This document shows positions 33,047-42,013 of a stretch of DNA of 64,000 bases, in pieces (the first letter of the stretch is position 1; every line of letters begins with the position of its first letter). The notes beneath the pieces are model-generated. The model saw only the letters and a program-made list of their open reading frames with translations. It was not told where the DNA came from and ran no database searches. Source of the DNA: Streptomyces sp. NBC_01198 (GTDB lineage Bacteria; Actinomycetota; Actinomycetes; Streptomycetales; Streptomycetaceae). Both the position numbers and the translations under genes were made by a program. The stretch is from NCBI RefSeq assembly GCF_036010485.1, contig NZ_CP108568.1, forward strand, positions 3,789,001 to 3,853,000. The letters run 5' to 3'.

Positions 33047-34564
33047 ATGCGCAGAACGGGATCCGCCGCCGCGCGCGACCCGCTGAGCGCCCCGGCGGCA
33101 CCCCGTCCCCCTCACCCGGGCATCCGGCGGGCGCTCCTCTCCGCCCTCGCGACGTTCGGGATGCTGCTCGCCGCGTTCCTGAGCCTGCCCGGCTCGGCGG
33201 CGCAGGCCGCGGGCACCCTGCCCTGCGACCTCTACGGCGCCGCAGGCACGCAGTGCGTGGCCGCGCACAGCACGACCCGGGCGCTCTTCTCCTCCTACAA
33301 CGGCCCGCTCTACCAGGTCACCCGCGCCTCGAACGGCGGCACCGCAGACATCGGCCTGCTGTCCCAGGGCGGTTACGCGAACGCCGCCCAGCAGGACGCG
33401 TTCTGCGCGGACACCACCTGCCGGATCAGCAAGATCTACGACCAGACCTCCCGGCACAACGACCTCTACCCCGGCCCGGCGGGCACCGCCGGCGGGGCCG
33501 ACCGGGGCGCGGACGCCGCCGAGCTTTCGGTGACGGCCGGCGGCCACAAGGTGTACGGCATCTGGATCTCGCCCGGCGTCGGCTACCGCTCGCACGGAGC
33601 CGCGTCCGGCACCGCGGTGAACGGGCAGGCCGAGGGCGCGTACATGGTGGCCAGCGGCACCCACGTCGGCTCCGACTGCTGCTTCGACTACGGCAACGCC
33701 GAGAGCACGCCGGCCGACACCGGCAACGGCCACATGGACGCCGTCAGCATCGCCACCACCTGCTACTTCGCACCCTGCAACGGCACGGGTCCCTGGGTCG
33801 AGGCCGACATGGAGAACGGCATGTTCCAGGGCGACAACGGCTCCAACACCGCCAACGCCGGCAACAGAAGCGCGTTCGTCACCGCCGTGCTGAAGAACAA
33901 CGGGCAGACGACGTACGCCCTGAAGGGCGGCAACTCGCAGTCCGGCGCCCTGAGCACCTGGTGGAACGGCGGGCTGCCGACCCGGGGCGGCTACCGGCCG
34001 ATGCAGCAGGAGGGCGGCATCATCCTGGGCACCGGCGGCGACAACAGCAACCGCAACAGGGGCACGTTCTTCGAGGGCGTCATGGTCGCGGGCTACCCGA
34101 CCGACGCGGCGGAGAACTCGGTCCAGTCCAACATCGTCTCGGTCGGCTACTCCGGCGAGACGAACGTGCCCAACGGCCCGCAGGGCACCATCACCGGTCC
34201 CGGCGGCAAGTGCGTGGACGTCGCGGCCGACGACACCGGCGTCAACGGAGCGGCCGTGCAGCTGTGGGACTGCCAGAACTGGGCCGAGGACCAGTTCTGG
34301 GCGCACCACACCAACGGCTCGCTCAGCACGATCGGCCGCTGCCTGGACATCGTCGGCAACGGCACCGCGAACGGCGCCAAGGTCGAGCTGTGGGACTGCA
34401 ACGGCGTCGGCGGGCAGGTCTTCAACCAGCGCTCGGACGGGTCACTGTTCAACCCGCAGTCCGGCCGCTGCCTGGACTCCCCCAGCGGCGCCGCCGCCAA
34501 CGGCACCCGGCTGCAGATCTGGGACTGCAACGGGACCGCGGCGCAGAAGTTCACCCTGCACTGA
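33047..34564 (+). CDS. Secreted alpha-L-arabinofuranosidase (GH54) with ricin-type CBM13
   Basis: This is a 505-residue exported enzyme that removes arabinose side chains from arabinoxylan. A signal region (about 25-60, RRALLSALATFGMLLAAF, cleaved near AQAAG) is followed by the GH54 catalytic domain (about 60-380), with LPCDLYGAAGTQCVAAHSTT at its start and FFEGVMVAGYPTDAAENSV at its end. A C-terminal ricin-type lectin domain (about 383-505) has three blades ending in QLWDCQN, ELWDCNG and QIWDCNG. Fungal GH54 enzymes carry CBM42 instead, so the lectin module is characteristic of the bacterial form. The ATG at 33047 follows AAGGAG. Confidence 0.9.
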   Translation: MRRTGSAAARDPLSAPAAPRPPHPGIRRALLSALATFGMLLAAFLSLPGSAAQAAGTLPCDLYGAAGTQCVAAHSTTRALFSSYNGPLYQVTRASNGGTADIGLLSQGGYANAAQQDAFCADTTCRISKIYDQTSRHNDLYPGPAGTAGGADRGADAAELSVTAGGHKVYGIWISPGVGYRSHGAASGTAVNGQAEGAYMVASGTHVGSDCCFDYGNAESTPADTGNGHMDAVSIATTCYFAPCNGTGPWVEADMENGMFQGDNGSNTANAGNRSAFVTAVLKNNGQTTYALKGGNSQSGALSTWWNGGLPTRGGYRPMQQEGGIILGTGGDNSNRNRGTFFEGVMVAGYPTDAAENSVQSNIVSVGYSGETNVPNGPQGTITGPGGKCVDVAADDTGVNGAAVQLWDCQNWAEDQFWAHHTNGSLSTIGRCLDIVGNGTANGAKVELWDCNGVGGQVFNQRSDGSLFNPQSGRCLDSPSGAAANGTRLQIWDCNGTAAQKFTLH

Positions 34565-34607
34565 GGTCGCCGACCGCGCCGGTGCCCCGGTGGGGCGCCC
34601 ACGGCCG

Positions 34608-34635
34608 GGCCGGTTCCGCCGCCGCGGAACCGGCC
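34608..34635. terminator. Hairpin between convergent GH54 and prenyltransferase genes
   Basis: GGCCGGTTCCGC pairs perfectly over 12 bp with GCGGAACCGGCC around a CGCC loop. It lies between the two stop codons and can serve both genes. Confidence 0.7.
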
Positions 34636-34647
34636 GGGCCGGCGTGC

Positions 34648-35559
34648 TCAGTTGTCCTCGTACTCGCGCCAGAGCCGTACGACGTCGGGCTGGGCCCGGT
34701 AGAAGGACAGCAGCTTGAAGTACTCGCCGGCCGGCGACGAGGCGACGTAGGCGATGAACCTGCGCTCGGCGCCGGGGTCGGCCGAGGGGGCGTTCCGCGC
34801 GAGCTGCTCGATCCTGGGTTCGATCCGGCCGCCGGTCACCGCCGAGGGGTCCGCCGTCATCGCGCTGAAGCAGATCCGCTGGACGCCGGGGGAGTCCCAG
34901 TTCAAGGTGACGTAGAAGCCGCCGGCCGACCGGGCGTGGGTCAGCAGCTGGTCGCTCGGCTCCGGCATGTCGATGTCGCTGAGGATCGCCGCGACGTTCT
35001 TGGGCTCCCGCAGGTAGCCGTCCGGCGTCTTGAAGTAGACGTTGAAGGTCCTGTGCTCGTAGTCCATGCCGGTCAGCGCCACCTGGTCGGCCACCCCGTG
35101 CCGGGCGAAGAACGGGGAGTTCTCGGCCAGCGCCGGCGGCACCGCCGCGATGTCGGCCAGCGTCGAGACCGGCTGCAGGTCGTCCGGCGGGAAGAACTGG
35201 AAGGTCTTGGTGAAGCCGCCGACGACCCCGAAGTCCACGCCGTAGTTGTCGATCGGGCACGCGGCGGCGATGTCCGCGCTCAGCGAGGCGACGGGGTGGC
35301 CGGTCCGCGGGGTGAGGCCGTTCGCCAGGGCGAGCGCGTAGGGGTCGACGTCCTTGGGGATCATCGTGAAGCGGCAGCTGAAGTCGTCGCCGCGACGCGC
35401 GCTGGTCTCCACCCGGAAGGCGATCGCTGACTGCGGGATCACGTCCCGGTACGCCGTCAGGACCGGCCAGACCTTGTCACGCGAGGCGTCGACACCCACC
35501 AGCCGGGCCGATTCCCCGATGACCGAGTAAAGGTCTTCCAGCTCCGTCGTCCCGGCCAT
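34648..35559 (-). CDS. Aromatic prenyltransferase of the ABBA fold (NphB/CloQ family)
   Basis: This 303-residue protein matches soluble Orf2/NphB-type aromatic prenyltransferases, which attach dimethylallyl, geranyl or farnesyl groups to aromatic rings. NphB itself is of nearly the same length. Characteristic stretches are GTTELEDLYSVIGESARLVG, DKVWPVLTAY, PIDNYGVDFGVVGGFTKTFQ, FFARHGVADQVALTGMDY and TFNVYFKT. The ATG at 35559 follows GGAGGG and gives the normal family start. No aromatic polyketide, phenazine or indole biosynthetic genes are nearby, so the acceptor is unknown. It diverges from a GlxA-type regulator with 11-bp repeats between them. Confidence 0.88.
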   Translation of the reverse strand: MAGTTELEDLYSVIGESARLVGVDASRDKVWPVLTAYRDVIPQSAIAFRVETSARRGDDFSCRFTMIPKDVDPYALALANGLTPRTGHPVASLSADIAAACPIDNYGVDFGVVGGFTKTFQFFPPDDLQPVSTLADIAAVPPALAENSPFFARHGVADQVALTGMDYEHRTFNVYFKTPDGYLREPKNVAAILSDIDMPEPSDQLLTHARSAGGFYVTLNWDSPGVQRICFSAMTADPSAVTGGRIEPRIEQLARNAPSADPGAERRFIAYVASSPAGEYFKLLSFYRAQPDVVRLWREYEDN

Positions 35560-35663
35560 TCGCCCTCCAAGTTCGGATGAGGCAAGATCACCGACTGTCC
35601 AGTGGTCGTCACCGTACGTGTCGGCATCCTGCTGCTCTGTCACCTGAGCATTGGCCGCGGGCC

Positions 35664-35702
35664 TTGGCGTGGACTATGAATCGGCTTGGCGCCGAGTTGG
35701 CG
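35664..35702 (+). repeat. 11-bp-phased TTGGCG direct repeats between prenyltransferase and GlxA regulator
   Basis: TTGGCG occurs at 35664, 35686 and 35697, with spacings of 22 and 11 bp. The copies are therefore on the same face of the helix, with one degenerate unit between. The core CTTGGCGCCGA resembles the sites at 23937-23969. The position midway between divergent starts suggests control of both genes. Confidence 0.6.
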
Positions 35703-35758
35703 ACCCTCGGGGCGCGCGAGCACGCCCATCCGGAGGGCGGCCGTCTAGCCTGGCCAGC

Positions 35759-36718
35759 GTGTCAGCCTCCCGCCGCCTGCATCGCGTCGCCGTCCTCGTC
35801 CTTGAGGGGGCCAAGCCGCTCGACGTCGGCATTCCCGCGCAGGTGTTCACCACCCGCGCGAGCATGCCGTACGAGGTGCGGGTGTGCGGGGCGGCGCCCG
35901 GGCTCGTGACCGGTGGCGACGGGCTGTCGTACCACGTCGCCACCGGCCTGGACGCGCTCGCCTGGGCCGACGTCGTCTTCCTGCCCGGCTACCGCTTTCC
36001 TGACCGCGACGCCCCGCCGGGTCCGGTGCTCGACGCGCTGGTCGCCGCGCACGAGCGGGGCGCGCGGCTGGCGGCGATCTCGACCGGGGCCTTCGCGCTC
36101 GCCGCCACCGGGCTGCTGGACGGCAAGCGCGCCACCACCCACTGGCACTACACCCGGCGGCTCGCCGCCAGGCACCCGCTGGTCCGGGTCGACGAGAACG
36201 TGCTCTTCGTGGACGAGGGCGACGTGCTGACCTCGGCCGGCGCCGCCTCCGGCATCGACCTGTGCCTGCACATCCTGCGCGGCGACCTCGGGGTGGCCGC
36301 GTCCAACCACGCGGCCAGGCGGCTGGTCGCGGCGCCGTACCGCAGCGGCGGGCAGGCGCAGTACGTGCCGCGCAGCGTGCCGGAACCGCTCGGCGAGCGG
36401 TTCGCCGCCACCCGGGAGTGGGCGCTGCACCGGCTCGGCGAGCCGCTCACCCTCGGGGTGCTGGCCCGGCACGCGGCGGTGTCGCCGCGGACGTTCTCCC
36501 GGCGCTTCGCCGACGACACCGGCTACACCCCGATGCAGTGGGTGCTGCGGGCCCGTATCGACATGTCCCGTGAGCTGCTGGAACGCTCCGAGCGGAGCAT
36601 CGAGCAGATCGCTGCTGACGTCGGGCTCGGTACGGGCGCGAACCTGCGGCAGCACTTCCAGCACATCCTCGGCACCACCCCGAGCGAGTACCGGCGCACC
36701 TTCACGCAGGGCGAGTAG
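35759..36718 (+). CDS. GlxA family transcriptional regulator (DJ-1/PfpI plus AraC HTH)
   Basis: This is a 319-residue two-domain regulator. Residues about 6-170 form a DJ-1/PfpI-like sensing domain (HRVAVLVLEGAKPLDVGIPA, VFLPGYRFPD, AISTGAFALAATGLLDGKRA), in which the usual nucleophile Cys is Thr. Residues about 215-315 form an AraC-type double helix-turn-helix (VLARHAAVSPRTFSRRFADD, IEQIAADVGLGTGANLRQHF). The GTG at 35759 lies 7 nt after TAGCCT, a possible -10, and has no ribosome site, so it may be leaderless. It is divergent from the prenyltransferase and may control it. Confidence 0.87.
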   Translation: MSASRRLHRVAVLVLEGAKPLDVGIPAQVFTTRASMPYEVRVCGAAPGLVTGGDGLSYHVATGLDALAWADVVFLPGYRFPDRDAPPGPVLDALVAAHERGARLAAISTGAFALAATGLLDGKRATTHWHYTRRLAARHPLVRVDENVLFVDEGDVLTSAGAASGIDLCLHILRGDLGVAASNHAARRLVAAPYRSGGQAQYVPRSVPEPLGERFAATREWALHRLGEPLTLGVLARHAAVSPRTFSRRFADDTGYTPMQWVLRARIDMSRELLERSERSIEQIAADVGLGTGANLRQHFQHILGTTPSEYRRTFTQGE

Positions 36719-36861
36719 CCGGGCCAGGGCCGTTCCCGACCGTGGTGCCGGGGACCGGGGGCGGCGCCGGTGGCGGGATCCTTTCGAACCGTGGCGCTCA
36801 CGCCGCCGTCGTGCCGCGGTGCCACGCGCGAGCCTGGGTGGCGAAGGAAGGGACACTTCTC

Positions 36862-37860
36862 ATGACTCGTATCGCCATCAACGGATTCGGCCGCATCGGC
36901 CGCAACGTGCTGCGCGCGCTGATCGAGCGCGACAGCGACCTCGACGTCGTCGCGGTCAACGACCTCACCGAGCCGGCCGGCCTCGCCCGGCTGCTCGCCT
37001 TCGACACCACGGCCGGCCGGCTCGGCCGCCCGGTCAGCGTCGACGGGGACACCCTCGTCGTCGACGGCCGCCGCATCAAGGTGCTCGCCGAGCGCGAACC
37101 CGCGCAGCTGCCGTGGGCCGACCTCGGCGTCGACATCGTGCTCGAGGCCACCGGCCGCTTCACCTCGGCTGCCGCCGCCCGCGCCCACCTGACCGCGGGC
37201 GCCAGGAAGGTCCTGGTCAGCGCGCCCTCGGACGGCGCCGACGCCACGGTCGCCTACGGCGTGAACACCGAGGTGTACGACCCGGCCACCCACACCGTCG
37301 TCTCGAACGCCTCCTGCACGACCAACGCGCTCGCGCCGCTGGCCGCGGTGCTCGACCAGCTGGCCGGCATCGAGCACGGTTTCATGACGACCGTGCACGC
37401 CTACACCCAGGAGCAGAACCTCCAGGACGGCCCGCACCGCGACGCCCGCCGGGCCCGCGCCGCCGCCGTCAACATCGTGCCGACCACGACCGGCGCCGCC
37501 AAGGCCATCGGCCACGTGCTGCCGAACCTCGACGGCAAGCTGTCCGGCGACTCGATCCGCGTCCCGGTCCCGGTGGGCTCGATCGTCGAGCTGAACACCA
37601 CCGTCGCCCGCGACGTGACCCGCGACGAGGTCCTCGCCGCCTACCGCGCCGCCGCCGAGGGGCCGCTGGCCGGCATCCTCGAATACTCCGAGGACGCGCT
37701 CGTGTCGTCCGACATCACCGGCAACCCCGCCTCGGCGATCTTCGACTCGGCCCTCACGCGGGTCGACGGCCGGCACATCAAGGTGGTGGCCTGGTACGAC
37801 AACGAGTGGGGCTTCTCCAACCGCGTGGTCGACACCCTGCACCTCCTCGCCGGCTCCTGA
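36862..37860 (+). CDS. gap: Type I glyceraldehyde-3-phosphate dehydrogenase
   Basis: This 332-residue glycolytic enzyme oxidises glyceraldehyde 3-phosphate with NAD and phosphate. The NAD-binding start TRIAINGFGRIGRNVLRALI, the active site SNASCTTNALAPL with the catalytic Cys, the HAYTQEQNLQDG region with the catalytic His, and the C-terminal WYDNEWGFSNRVVD are all present. The ATG at 36862 follows GAAGGAAGGG. Its isolated position, away from pgk and tpi, suggests it is a secondary gap copy of the kind many streptomycetes carry. Confidence 0.95.
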   Translation: MTRIAINGFGRIGRNVLRALIERDSDLDVVAVNDLTEPAGLARLLAFDTTAGRLGRPVSVDGDTLVVDGRRIKVLAEREPAQLPWADLGVDIVLEATGRFTSAAAARAHLTAGARKVLVSAPSDGADATVAYGVNTEVYDPATHTVVSNASCTTNALAPLAAVLDQLAGIEHGFMTTVHAYTQEQNLQDGPHRDARRARAAAVNIVPTTTGAAKAIGHVLPNLDGKLSGDSIRVPVPVGSIVELNTTVARDVTRDEVLAAYRAAAEGPLAGILEYSEDALVSSDITGNPASAIFDSALTRVDGRHIKVVAWYDNEWGFSNRVVDTLHLLAGS

Positions 37861-37877
37861 CCGCCGGGCGGGGCGGC

Positions 37878-37907
37878 CCACCGCCGGGAGGCGCTTCCCG
37901 GCGGTGG
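37878..37907 (+). terminator. Strong hairpin after gap
   Basis: CCACCGCCGGGA and TCCCGGCGGTGG form a perfect 12-bp stem with loop GGCGCT, 18 bp after the gap stop and before the convergent AhpD-like gene. Confidence 0.75.
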
Positions 37908-37954
37908 ACAACTCCCGGGCACCGTCAGCCGCCGTCCACAGCCCGCGTGCGGTG

Positions 37955-38431
37955 TCAGGCGTGGTGGTGGCCGGGCTGGTAGTCGCCCGCGGGCTGCCTG
38001 ACTATGACGTTGACCCGGTTGTAGGCGTTGATGACGGCGATCAGGCCGACCAGGGCGATGAGTTGCTCCTCGTCGTAGTGCTTGGCCGCGTTCGCCCACA
38101 CCTCGTCGGAGACGCCGCCCGCGCCGTCCGCGATACGGGTGCCCTCCTCGGTCAGCTCCAGTGCGGCGCGCTCGGCGTCGGTGTAGACCTTGGCCTCGCG
38201 CCAGGCGGCGACCAGGTACAGGCGCTGCGAGGTCTCCCCGTCCGCCTCGGCGTCCTTGGTGTGCATGTCGGTGCAGAATCCGCAGCCGTTGATCTGGCTG
38301 GCACGCACCATCACCAGGTTCTGCGTCGCCCGGGGCAGCGTCGAGTCGGTGATCGCCTGCCCTGCCGTGTTGAAGTGCTTGATGAGCTTCTGGCCGGTCT
38401 CGCTGCCGAAGAAATTCAGGCGCGCGTTCAT
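37955..38431 (-). CDS. Carboxymuconolactone decarboxylase family (AhpD-like) protein
   Basis: This is a 158-residue helical protein of the AhpD/CMD superfamily. VRASQINGCGFCTDMHTKDA contains the CxxC-xxxH active site of AhpD-type alkylhydroperoxidases, which detoxify peroxides. FNTAGQAITDSTLP near the start and QLIALVGLIAVINAYNRVNV near the end match the family. The ATG at 38431 follows GAGGAG. The upstream DNA (38443-38490) is a CTGTT/CTGCT-rich simple repeat, unusual for this genome. Confidence 0.87.
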   Translation of the reverse strand: MNARLNFFGSETGQKLIKHFNTAGQAITDSTLPRATQNLVMVRASQINGCGFCTDMHTKDAEADGETSQRLYLVAAWREAKVYTDAERAALELTEEGTRIADGAGGVSDEVWANAAKHYDEEQLIALVGLIAVINAYNRVNVIVRQPAGDYQPGHHHA

Positions 38432-38589
38432 CGCGAACTCCTCTGTTCTGCTTGGCTGTTGTGCTCTGCTGTTCTGTTCTGCTCGGCCGTCGCCGGCGAT
38501 ACACCCCTCTGACGGGCGGGACCCGGCCGTCGTGACCGGGCCGGGTGTGACGTTCCTCTCTCCAACCCTCCCGGCCCCGGACAGCCGAG

Positions 38590-38619
38590 CGGCGCGGCGG
38601 CCGGGAGGCCGCCGCGCCG
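38590..38619 (-). terminator. Hairpin downstream of CE4 gene
   Basis: CGGCGCGGCGGCC and GGCCGCCGCGCCG form a perfect 13-bp stem around a GGGA loop, about 40 bp after the deacetylase stop and upstream of the AhpD-like gene. Confidence 0.65.
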
Positions 38620-38660
38620 AGGTGACACGCGGGGAGTGATCGCGCGGAGGTGCGGAATGG

Positions 38661-39719
38661 TCAGCCGGCGCTGCAGGAGACCGAAGGCCAGGTGGTCGAG
38701 CCGTTCTTCTGGATCGTCAATCCCCAGTTGTTCCCCGCACCGTTGGGCCTGGCGACCAGTTGCTGGGCGCTGGGGTAGCTGGCGGTGACGTTCCAGGTCG
38801 CCATGACCTTCTCGGGCGAGGGGACGTTGACCGTCACCGTCCAGTTGCTGGAGCCGGTGACCGCGACGTTGAGGTTGTAGCGGTCGCTCCACTGCTGGCC
38901 TGCGGACAGCGTCGCGGTGCAGCTGCCGCCACCGCCACCGCCGGTCCCGCCGCCGGTCGTCCCGCCGGTCGTCCCGCCGGTCGTGCCGCCGGTCGTGCCG
39001 CCGCCGCTGGTGCCGCCACCGCCGTCGGGGGCCACCGCCCTGCCGGTCTGCGGGGAGATCATGCCGTAGCACAGGCCCCGGCTGGCCAGTCCCTGGGCGA
39101 TACGCGGGATGGCGGCCAGGGTGTTGGCGGGCCACTCGTGCATGAGGATGATCTGGCCGTTGGTGAGCCGCGCGTTGGCCGCGACGATGGCGTCGACGCT
39201 GGCGCCGTTCCAGTCCTGCGAGTCGATGTCCCAGATGACCTGCGTCAGGCCGTACTTGGCCTCGACGCCCTGCAGGGTCCCGTTGGTCTCGCCGTACGGC
39301 GGCCGGAAGAGCTTCGGGGTGCCGCCGCCCGCGCTGGAGATGGCCTGCTGGGTCCTGGAGACCTCCGAGTCGATCTGGGCCTGGCTCTCCTGGATCAGGT
39401 GCGGGTGGGTGTAGCTGTGGTTGCCCACCCACATACCGGCGTTGACCTCGGCCTGCACCTGCGACGGGTAAGAGGCCGCGTACTGGCCCTCGTTGAAGAC
39501 CGTGGCCCGCAGCCCGTTCTGCTTGAGCGCGTTGAGCAGGGCGGGCGTGTGGTCGTTCGACGGCCCGTCGTCGAAGGTCAGTCCGACGTAGCCGTTGCAG
39601 GTGGCGGCGTGCGACACAGTGGCGCCGGTGGTGAAGGTGAGGGTCGCCGCGACAGCCGTCGCGGCGACGGCGAGTCCCGTGATCAGGGTGCGTGGCGACA
39701 GTATCCGTGGAGTACGCAT
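38661..39719 (-). CDS. Secreted polysaccharide deacetylase (CE4) with C-terminal CBM2
   Basis: This is a 352-residue exported enzyme, most likely an acetylxylan esterase like those of other streptomycetes; chitin deacetylase is the alternative. A signal peptide (1-38) precedes the NodB domain (about 40-225), with [19 protein letters not shown] holding the metal and base Asp pair, GNHSYTH the metal His pair, [15 protein letters not shown] and ILMHEW. A Gly/Thr-rich linker of GTTGG units leads to a CBM2-type cellulose/xylan-binding domain (about 255-352, [20 protein letters not shown], ending [12 protein letters not shown]). The ATG at 39719 has GAGGAGGACCC upstream. Xylan-type operators lie in its promoter region. 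Confidence 0.9.
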   Translation of the reverse strand: MRTPRILSPRTLITGLAVAATAVAATLTFTTGATVSHAATCNGYVGLTFDDGPSNDHTPALLNALKQNGLRATVFNEGQYAASYPSQVQAEVNAGMWVGNHSYTHPHLIQESQAQIDSEVSRTQQAISSAGGGTPKLFRPPYGETNGTLQGVEAKYGLTQVIWDIDSQDWNGASVDAIVAANARLTNGQIILMHEWPANTLAAIPRIAQGLASRGLCYGMISPQTGRAVAPDGGGGTSGGGTTGGTTGGTTGGTTGGGTGGGGGGSCTATLSAGQQWSDRYNLNVAVTGSSNWTVTVNVPSPEKVMATWNVTASYPSAQQLVARPNGAGNNWGLTIQKNGSTTWPSVSCSAG

Positions 39720-39814
39720 GGGGGGTGGGTCCTCCTCGTGAAGGTGGGGGGCGAGGCGGCGCGTCGCGGCTCTGGGCGCCGGAACTGCTACCGGGGACCA
39801 AGGGCGACGGCGAC

Positions 39815-39872
39815 AGTGTTGATCCGGCCCTGACGGGTGTCAACGCTTTCGGCAGGAATAGCGAAAGCTTCG
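39815..39872 (-). promoter_or_regulatory. CE4 promoter with CGAA-n-TTCG operator
   Basis: On the minus strand TTGACA (39843-39838) and AACACT (39820-39815) are spaced 17 bp. The palindrome CGAA-AGC-TTCG at 39862-39872 and the half-site CTTTCG at 39846-39851 lie just upstream. Apart from this and the 39991 site I see nothing coding between 39720 and 40067. Confidence 0.6.
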
Positions 39873-39990
39873 CTCTCATCTCCCGCTACTGGCGCGAGAA
39901 GTCGGCAGGTCAACGGCCATCTACCGGGCCGCCGACGGTGATTGATCGCCAGCGGGCCGGATTTCGCGATCAACACCACCGGTGAAAATC

Positions 39991-40003
39991 CCGAAACTTT
40001 CGG
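39991..40003. promoter_or_regulatory. Perfect CCGAAA-C-TTTCGG palindrome
   Basis: This 6-1-6 palindrome matches the CGAAA-n-TTTCG motif at the CE1 gene (62794-62805). It lies 272 bp upstream of the CE4 start and 65 bp downstream of the DUF4232 stop, so it most likely belongs to CE4 regulation. Confidence 0.6.
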
Positions 40004-40067
40004 CCGCCTTTCCGTCACCTGAGGAATACCCCCGAGGGGTGCGCGGACGGCCGCGCCATCGCCACGC

Positions 40068-40997
40068 CTAGCGCGACGCGGCGTCGTCCTTCTTCCACGG
40101 GGCGACGGCCAGCTTCCCGGTGGTGCCGAGGTCGAGTTCCGGCGTCACCGTGACCGGCTGCGTCCCGGGCCGCGCCGTCACCCTGACGTAGGGGACGTTC
40201 ACCGAGGTGCCGTCGGTGACGGTGTTGCGCCACATCAGACCGGAGGACGCGCTCTGACCCGGCTGCAGGGTCATCGCCCGCGCCGGGTCGTCGAAGCCGG
40301 CGACGGTGGAGACGCCGCCGCTGCCGTGCAGGACGCTGACGCCGGTGACGGGCTGCCGCTTCAGGTCGAGGAGCTGGATCTGCGGGAATCCGTCGAGGCG
40401 ATAGGGGCGGGTCGAGCAGTTCTGCAGGTGGAGTCCCACCACCCGCAGCCCCATGGCGGCGTCGCCCCTGTCCGCGCTGACCCGGACCCCGGACGGCGGG
40501 CAGGGGCCCGACGAGGAAGGCGCCTCGGCTGCCGGGACGCTCCGCACCTGGAAGATCCGCACATGCGCCCCGAAGGCGTTGCGGCTGACCGGGCCGAGGG
40601 TCACGCCGGCCTGGGCGGTCGTGCCGGGGGCGACGTGCTCGATGGTGTGGTCCGCATACGTCAGCGCCTCGCCCGAGGCCGCCACCACCTCGAACTTGAC
40701 CGTGTACGTGAGCGGTTGGGCCGCACGGTTGGCGACCCGGAAGCGGGCTTTCACCATGCCGGACCCCGTCGGCGTGCCGCAGCCGATCGCGCCGCCGCTC
40801 ACCGCGGTGATCCGCACGCCGTCCTGCGCTGCTTGCGCCGGGTCGGTGGGAAGCCCGCACGCGCGCAGGCCAGTCGGGCTCGGGGCGATGTTCGCGCCTG
40901 CGGAGCCCCGCGAGTCGGCGGTCTCCGTTCCGCACGCCGTCAGGAGCAGGGCGCCGGCCAGCAGGGCGGAGGCGGTGAAGGCGGGGGAGGTGCGCAT
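40068..40997 (-). CDS. DUF4232 lipoprotein
   Basis: This is a 309-residue exported lipoprotein. The signal ends in the lipobox LLTAC (Cys about residue 22). The C-terminal half is a DUF4232 beta-sandwich (GPCPPSGVRVSADRGDAAMG, then LRVVGLHLQNCSTRPYRLDG). The first half (about 60-160) has another beta domain, with RFRVANRAAQPLTYTVKFEV. The family is abundant in actinobacteria with unknown role, probably in the cell envelope. The ATG at 40997 is the only good start. Confidence 0.78.
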   Translation of the reverse strand: MRTSPAFTASALLAGALLLTACGTETADSRGSAGANIAPSPTGLRACGLPTDPAQAAQDGVRITAVSGGAIGCGTPTGSGMVKARFRVANRAAQPLTYTVKFEVVAASGEALTYADHTIEHVAPGTTAQAGVTLGPVSRNAFGAHVRIFQVRSVPAAEAPSSSGPCPPSGVRVSADRGDAAMGLRVVGLHLQNCSTRPYRLDGFPQIQLLDLKRQPVTGVSVLHGSGGVSTVAGFDDPARAMTLQPGQSASSGLMWRNTVTDGTSVNVPYVRVTARPGTQPVTVTPELDLGTTGKLAVAPWKKDDAASR

Positions 40998-41092
40998 CGG
41001 CCCACCCCACCAGAACCGGCGCCCTTTCCCCTGTGATGGGGCTCACATCCCCCGTCACAGGGGCGTCACACTTGTCGGGACCGGGCCGATGC

Positions 41093-42013
41093 TTACGCGG
41101 GAGCCACCGTCAGGGTGGTGATCCGCTGGGCGCCCTGGTCGGTGCCGGGGTGGGCGCTGGTGAGGTCGGGGCGGAGACGGTCGGTGTGCAGCCGGGCGAA
41201 GGCGACCACGGTGGGCGCGTCGGACGCGGTCGCCCAACTGACCTGCTGGTCGCGGGCGGTGACGAAGCGGTCGTCGCCCCAGTAGGAGACGCTGACCGTG
41301 GCGGGCAGCGTGTGGGTGGCGTCAACAGTGAAGGAGACGGCCACGGACTCGATGCTGCGGGGCGCGGCCCAGCCGACCGAGACCCAGTCGGCAGGACGGG
41401 CGCCGCTGAAGGCGGGCAGCAGGGCGGTGGCGCTCTTGCGGAAGGCGTTGGACCAGCCGGTCGCCGGGTCGCCGTCGAGCATCGCGGCCGGCAGCGTGGT
41501 CGGCGCCCCGGAGTAACTGGCTTCGCCGAAGGGGGAGTCGGGGGCTTCCGGCACCGGTCCCGGGGTGAGCCGCGCGGGTCGGGTGGTGGCGGCGTCGGAC
41601 GCGCGGGTCGTACGGATCCGCGTCGTGGCCGGCCGCAGTCCGGGGCCGGTCGCGGTGACGGTGAGCCGGCCCGCGGCGGTGCCGGAGCGGACGATGGCCA
41701 GCGCCTTGCCGTGGAAGGCGGTGCGGGTGCTGGCCTGGTAGCGCTCGGTGCCCCCCTGCCGGCCGTTGTCGACGCCGGCCAGCGAGCCGCCGTCGACCGC
41801 GAAGGTGAGCAGGTGGTCCGCCCCGGGCACCACGGTGCCGCGCGCGTCGATCACCTCGGCGGTGACGTAGACCAGCGAACGCCCGTCGGCGGGCAGCGTG
41901 TCGCGGTCGGGCAGCAGCCGTACGGTGTGCGGCGCGCCCGCGGTCCGCAGCACGTCGGTGGCCACCGTCCGGCCGCCCCGCCTGGCGACGGCCTTCAACT
42001 CGCCCGGGGCGAA
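41093..42013 (-). pseudogene. GH2 beta-galactosidase-like C-terminal fragment
   Basis: About 307 residues match the C-terminal part of large GH2 enzymes. A DUF4982-like Ig domain (FAPGELKAVARRGGR, TLPADGRSLVYVTAEVIDA) is followed by a GSLAGVDNGRQ region and a galactose-binding-like carbohydrate module (PAAMLDGDPATGWSNAF, VSVSYWGDDRFV) up to the TAA at 41093. The catalytic barrel and N-terminal domains are missing, and at 42011-42013 the sequence switches abruptly to an alcohol dehydrogenase fragment on the other strand. It is a deletion remnant. Confidence 0.75.
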
